This document shows positions 58,461 through 64,000 of a DNA stretch of 64,000 nt, piece after piece. Position numbers and translations under genes: made by a program. Each line of letters begins with the position of its first letter. Positions within the stretch are counted from its first letter, which is position 1. The stretch covers positions 436,695,529-436,759,528 of the forward strand of contig NC_058522.1 in the NCBI RefSeq assembly GCF_904849725.1, read 5' to 3'. Under the pieces are notes generated by a model, which was given only the letters and a program-made list of their open reading frames with translations, had not been told where the DNA came from and ran no database searches. This DNA is from Hordeum vulgare subsp. vulgare (taxonomy: Eukaryota > Streptophyta > Magnoliopsida > Poales > Poaceae).

Positions 58461-61210
58461 ACAATTCCTGTAAAAGTGGGGTTAAAGTATGAAACACTAG
58501 GAACATCCGAAGATCCAAAAGTGCAGTGAAGGTATTCTAGTACTTAACACATACTAATACCCTAGCACAAGTAGCCATTTGAGACTATCCCTAGTGCTCC
58601 TCCTCCTTCCGGCTGCCACTTTGGCACCGGCGTCCGTCCCCTTCTACGGCAATGGCGAACCAACTCCAGTTGTCAGTCTATGATGCCTCCAGCTACTACC
58701 GACGTATAACTTTCCCCAGCCCTCCATCTGTGACATCTCTGTGGGTGTTCCCTATTTGTGCCCTAGTGGCTCTATTTCATACACATTTCTGGAACGCATT
58801 TATTTGCGTATTATCTTTCTATATCACATCCCATTGAATCGCAAGTACATGCCCATTATGCACCATTTTTGGTTTTTAGTCTTTTCATTGTGACCATTGC
58901 ATAGTTTATAGTTTTTGTCGGTTTTATTAGTTTTCTTTGTTATATTGTGTCCACAAATGTTTTATAGCAACCATGGACGAAGCTTAATGAAAAGTTCAAG
59001 GTTGGCATCAATGCGGAGGACACATAGGCACCCGACTTAGGCATTTTCAAGTGTCAAATATGAAATTTTTTAGATTTCTCAAATTGAAAATCCAACACCA
59101 CAGGTGTATTCGTGTCGTTCATACGAAAGCAACGAGTTCACCAACGTAAAAAATCAAAGTTTGTGTGAGAAATGACGGCCAATTTACTAAAGGGGTCTAG
59201 TGAAAAGGCAGCATTCGGTACAGCCAGCGGGTCGTACCAAACCTAGAAATTTGTGTAATCACCCAGATTGCATGTAATACTTCATGGATTTCGTCCCTAT
59301 TTGTTCCCACTGCTTTGTTGGCCAAGGGGGGATATTATTTTTCTTATCTAGAGCTCTTGCATCAAAGTTTATCTAGAGCCCTTGGATGAAAGAAAAAGAG
59401 ATGCATCTACGAAGGAGACTTTGGGGGAGCTCCTATATATACACCTCCAAGTCTACTCACCGATAATCAACCATTATCATTCAAGATTAAGGGCCAAGAC
59501 AAGAAGAAGGACGAGGGGGCTTTGCCATCGCGCCGCACCGGCCTTCGGGGTGGTGCCAGCTCCACCGACGCCATCACCACATGCATCGACATGCATTTCT
59601 CCTTGTGAGACTCGTTGTTGTCATGTATCATCCTTCTCTTCGATGTTATACTTTACATGTTTGAGTAGGTGCATTATTTCTTCAAGATATGGACGAACCC
59701 TTGCATGATTAAACTGAATGCCTATAAACGATTCGATCATCCTCTTTTTATGTGTTGTGTTGATTTCCTTATGGTGTTGTGAAGGTCGACCCCATAGCAT
59801 TAGCAACTTTTAGACTTGAGGGAATTACTATTAGTACGACCATGGGCTCTCAGAGATTTGTGGTGATCGTACCTATCTCCCTTCCTCACTGATCGCTGCA
59901 ATAGGGAGTAACCAAAGAACCCTAAAGCTTTTATACCGTGTTCATGGGGAAACTATTAATCACCGTTACTAGCATTGGGAAGCAAAGATGGTGGTGTGCA
60001 TGATATGTGGTTGCTTCATGTATGTGTGTATATTTATTTGGTTTCGCCCACACATAATAATATTCAAGTAGAAACATGAAATAAACCTAGAACTATGCTT
60101 TCGCATATGTTGTGCAGGTCATATTGGTAAGATGACGTCGGAACCTGAGAACGCTTTACTACTCAAACACTGATCCATTTACTTTAGTATTTTCTTATTT
60201 CCTCTTTTTACCTTTTTGTTTGTAGTTTGGTAAAAAAAAACTTTTCTTCATCTTCCCTACCAATCGACTAAAGTAGATTATTTTCAAACTCTCGTTGGGC
60301 GCGTATGGAACTGCATAAGTGAAAACTTATTTGCATGGTTAGTAGTGCTTTCCTATCCACTCCTTGTGGGATCCACAAACCTTACTTGCCATCAAATTGC
60401 TACAAAGCCATTTTCACTTGCAGGACATCATACCCTCCCTCCATTGAGGCCCATCTTTCACACCCCTCCTTTGGTCCCTAGGCATGATGGTGACGCCTGT
60501 AGATTAGCCCCCGATGTGGATGGCTAGTTGAGGAAGAGGAATCAGCGGCAGTGACGCCCGGCGTGCAGGCCCCATGCTTTGACCATTCTTGGTCGATCGA
60601 GCACCCCACATCATGTTCGCGCGCCACCAGCATCTCGACAAAGCTGCACAGCTGATGCTAGAATTGTGGCGAGACATACCACATCTTGAATAATTGCGAT
60701 AACCCAACCTAGTGTGTATGGTCTCGCGGAAAGGGGCACATCTCGCATGGTTACTTGCGCCCATGCGACTCTCTATCGTTCCCTCGACCTTTTTCAGTTG
60801 CGTGCCAGGCTGCCTGCTATGGCCTCGGTGACCTCGATATCTCCCATCGGTCCGCAATCTACCGTCGTTGTGTGTACCACACGGTTGGACTCCCTCCCAT
60901 CACAATACAAAAAACAAGATAAACATGGCATTTGACTTTATTAAATTTAAAATAGCAGAGAGGAAACTATAAATACAGAAGGTTGTGCTTACTAAATTCA
61001 TCGACCATATGCTCCTCAAAAATAATCCATTAATAAAGTTGATCGGGTCTTATTAACAAACCATATTTGAATGACATAAAATCGAAGAACATTTGTATGG
61101 CACTAAGTTACCTCAATGATGATATGCATTTCCATAAAAATAATAGTGTGATATTTATTTTTGAGAGTCAAAAGAGAGAATTCAAAACCTAGAATAGTGA
61201 TTGTCATAAT
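58461..61210. other. Unrecognised intergenic DNA
   Basis: A 61-codon frame at 58652-58837 (MANQLQLSVYDASSYYRRIT) has a hydrophobic end and could be a gene-fragment exon, but no domain was seen. 59344-59392 has a 25-bp tandem repeat (TATCTAGAGC). 59500-59710 has a GC-rich patch, 59900-60170 an unrecognised repeat-like stretch, and 60340-60900 short frames on both strands without support. 60910-61210 is AT-rich. Confidence 0.35.
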
Positions 61211-62489
61211 TCAAAGTGTGTTATATCAACTACAGGGGGTGAATAGGCGATTTTTACAAATTCGCCACTCGAGAATTGCTTCTTGAGGAATTTGACAACT
61301 GACGAAATGCTAGCTACGAATAAAGTACCCAAGTGCATGCATAACATGGCAGTAGCATAGTCATTATGATGAAATAAAACATACACAGAGCACAAGTAGC
61401 ATGTAAATATGATAAGCACGCGACAGACAAGGTGACTGAAGAATTTGGATTGAGGAAATTCAGAAAGTCTTTAGTCAAAGTCTTCAAACAGTAACAATCA
61501 ATTTCATACACATGTACTCAAGGAAATGAAAGGGTTGAGGAAATAGAACCAGTTACTGAGTGAAGACAATGATTTGCTAACCCATGTCCAACTGATGTGA
61601 CAGTGGTATGTCTGGTTTGGAGCGGCTTGGTATTTAAACCAAAGGACACGCGATCCCAAGACACACAGTCCTTACCGTATTCTTCTTGACCAAAGGTCAC
61701 ACAGACCTCTCCCAATCACTCGTGGTAAGTATTCAAGGTAGATTTCCAAACCTTCACAAACTCGGTCACCCAACAATCCACAATTTCCTCTTGGATGCAC
61801 TAGACCATGACGCCTAACCGTCTGGAAGATGCATAGTCTTCAAAGATAACAAGCATCAGTTTCACACATGAACAATCTATTCAATGATGCTCAATCACTT
61901 TGGGTTTTAGGTGTTGGGGTTTTTGGTTTTCCTCACTCATGATTTTATCTCAATTTCCTAGGAGGATGGCTTGCTCTCAAATGACACTAGTCAATTTCTC
62001 TCGAAATCCTAACTCCTAAGTCATACCAATTTCCTCAAAGACGAGAAGAACATTGTCTCTTTCACTGAAGAACTTGACCGAGCTGTAAGAGATTTCCAAA
62101 GGCTTCACTCGAAGGATTAGGTAAGTGTAGGCTTTGAGATGAGCATCACATGGAAATTTTTCCTTAGTATTACCTCAACCCCCTTTTACAGTACGGCGTT
62201 TCCTATGACTCATAAAGAGGAAATGAAACTAAGAAAATAAAAGTCTTCCCGCTTCATAGTCCTCGCATCAATATCTTCAAGGTCACACCTTTTTCTTCAT
62301 TTTCAAAGTCTTCAAGAAAGCATCAAAGTCTTCAGTCGAAGACATTCATTTTTAGGGGTCGACATTTGTCGGATATATCAAACTCCCCAACGACTTATAG
62401 AACATGTGTACACTCACAAACAGATTAGTCCCTTAACCTATAAATCTTCAATACACAAAAAGCACTAAGGGGTACTAGATGCACTTAAA
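61211..62489 (-). repeat. 3' LTR of an unidentified retrotransposon (about 1279 bp)
   Basis: The minus strand starts (T)TTAAGTGCATCTAG, with a purine tract just before it (AAAGAGGGAAAA, 62490-62501), and ends ATAACACACTTTGA. The two ends form a degenerate inverted repeat of the TGAAAGTG...CACTTTCA kind. Its body matches the truncated LTR at 31073-31968. The purine tract shows that the interior lay to the right. Confidence 0.7.
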
Positions 62490-63115
62490 TTTTCCCTCTT
62501 TATGTTGATTGATGACAAATAGGTTAAATTTTCAACGGGGATAAACATAAGAAGTGTAAGTACAAAGTTTGAGGAATTTGATTACAAGATATAGAGAAAC
62601 TCCCCTTGAAGATGTGCATATTTGAGGAATTTGCTTTGGACTGCAAATGCACATGGCTGGATAAAATCTTGGAGATCTCCCCTTATATCTTATAATCCAT
62701 ACACGCATTTAACATATAACATGAGGAAATTGAAATGCATGATGAAAAATGGTGTTTGACAAAATTCAGTATGCATGCATTAATGTACTTGAGGAATAAG
62801 CTTGCAGAAAGTAGTTCAAAAGAGTCACACAACCATTGGAATAAAGTTTACAACTCATCAACCTAACACCTGAGAAGAGAAAGAGTTGTAACTTAAACAA
62901 AACAACCCATATATATATATACCCGCTTGAATACTAACTCAAATTTCTCCCTGCTTGTCATCAAGTGACCAAAAGGGATGAAAATGAGGACTAACGCCCT
63001 TGGAGAATTTCATATTTAAGGTGGTGGAGGAGCCCCAGCAATTTTGTTGGGGTCATTTGTTGGAGCAGGGTCTTCAACAGTGTCGTCAAGGTCCTCAGCT
63101 TCATCCATCTTGCAC
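62490..63115 (-). other. Tail of the interior of the same retrotransposon
   Basis: It reads towards the LTR from phrases such as GGTCACTTGATGACAAGCAG, which are common near the 3' end of the interior of grass LTR elements. There is no pol domain. A TA microsatellite lies at 62911-62922. Confidence 0.45.
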
Positions 63116-63119
63116 GACG

Positions 63120-63942
63120 AAGAATATGAGCTTGTAACAAGCTAAGGAACTTTGAGCTTCTTGTATTTCTTTGGTGACGGCCAAGACAATAATTCTTTCT
63201 ACAGAGTTGATACTATTCATTTGGTTGTGTTCCTTGGGGAAGTATACCATATGCCCTTTATCATTGATAAGAAAAGTGATCTTGCTTTTATCGCAATCAA
63301 GAACAGCCCTTGCAGTTCAGAAAAGATCTACCAAGGATAATTGACATATAGTCGTCCTTAGGTATATCAAGAATAACAAAGTTTGTTAAGATAGTAACAT
63401 TAGCCACTATAACAGGAACGTCCTCACAAATTCCAATAGGCATAGTGGTTAATTTATCAATCATTTGCAAAGAAATTTTAGTAGGTGTCAACTTATACAA
63501 GTCAAGTCTTCTATATAAAGATAAAAGCATAACACTCACATCGGCTCCTAAATAACACAAAGCAGTTCTCACATAATTGTTTTTAATGGAGCATGGTATA
63601 GCAGTATTCCTCGGTCTCCTAGTTTCTGAGGTACTTTTCCTTTGAAAGAATAATTTGCAAGCATAGTAGAGATCTCGTCCTCTAATATTTTTCTTTTATT
63701 GGTTGACAATATATTTCATATATCTAGCATATGGAGGAATTTTCAAAAAAGTAGTCAAGGGTGTGCGCAGATACAAAGGTCTAAGCATTTACACAAAGAT
63801 GAAAGGCCACTTCATCTCTATATTTTACAACCTTACTAGGAAATGACATAGACTTTTGAACCCATGGTTCTCTTCCTTTACAATGTTGTCTACCAACAAA
63901 GTCCCTTTTGTTATACCTTTTTATTTTTAGGAGGTGGGTTGT
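63120..63942 (-). pseudogene. Decayed Gypsy gag-protease fragment (Sabrina-like)
   Basis: The frame at 63572-63297 carries the retroviral-type aspartic protease of Triticeae Gypsy elements, with LGADVSVM followed by ISLQMIDK and later MSIILGRSFLN. The catalytic Asp before LGA reads Tyr (63552-63554). The frame breaks at 63297 and continues in other frames to about 63120. Upstream, 63575-63940 holds remnants of the gag end with many stops, and most of gag is deleted, because the LTR end lies only about 370 bases away. It is inactive. Confidence 0.82.
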
Positions 63943-64000
63943 TGATAACCCACAAGTGTAGGGATCGCATCAGTTTTTGAGGGTAGAGTATTCGACCCAA
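63943..64000 (-). repeat. Gypsy LTR 3' end, cut by the window
   Basis: The minus strand reads ...GAATACTCTACCCTC and ends CACTTGTGGGTTATCA. The same block occurs at 11086-11105. It ends just before the gag remnant, so this is the 5' LTR of the element on the minus strand, continuing beyond position 64000. Confidence 0.75.

Overview
This window reads as intergenic and gene-poor DNA from a grass of the tribe Triticeae (wheat, Aegilops, rye or barley). The evidence is its repeat content: Copia elements of the Angela/WIS/BARE-1 type, Gypsy LTRs that open TGATACGTCTCCAACGTATC (Sabrina/WHAM type), a LARD with LTRs of about 4.5 kb like barley Sukkula, Stowaway MITEs, and a Helitron with a CTAG end. 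There are no bacterial features, rRNA or tRNA genes. The species cannot be told from sequence reading alone. Family names come from recognition, not a database search.

Layout. 1-7825: an old, broken Copia element on +, its 5' LTR cut by the window edge. 7826-16109: small repeats, a probable solo Gypsy LTR with target duplication TGCTA, one copy of a 1.36-kb duplicated segment (12004-13361), a foldback Mutator-like element and a SINE. 16110-25731: mostly unrecognised low-coding DNA, with a complete non-autonomous LTR element at 21119-24320 (target duplication GTTAG). 25785-30111 on -: the one region that looks like a multi-exon host gene. Seven exons with clean GT-AG borders encode a 362-residue protein with a 3-1-3 membrane layout. 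It keeps the four prolines, two tryptophans and two asparagines of SWEET sugar transporters but is otherwise very divergent and carries a foreign N-terminal extension.

31073-45170: a truncated LTR fragment, then a large minus-strand LARD. Its left LTR was later hit by a Gypsy element (now a solo LTR, target duplication CATAC) and by a 2.7-kb Helitron carrying broken exons of a HAK/KUP-type potassium transporter. The right LTR of the same LARD preserves both empty target sites. 45171-56760: a probable Mutator-like element with two convergent genes: a + strand reading frame split by a complete Angela/BARE-like Copia element (45523-54462, target duplication GTAAT), and a - strand two-exon gene with a degenerate GRF zinc finger and a long coiled coil. 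56988-58347: the second, nearly identical copy of the 1.36-kb segment. 58348-64000: unrecognised DNA, a 1.28-kb LTR whose relative lies at 31073-31968, and a decayed Gypsy gag-protease piece running to the window edge.

Most coding sequence is dead transposon. The live candidates are the SWEET-like gene, the GRF/coiled-coil gene and perhaps a 55-codon antisense reading frame inside the LARD.
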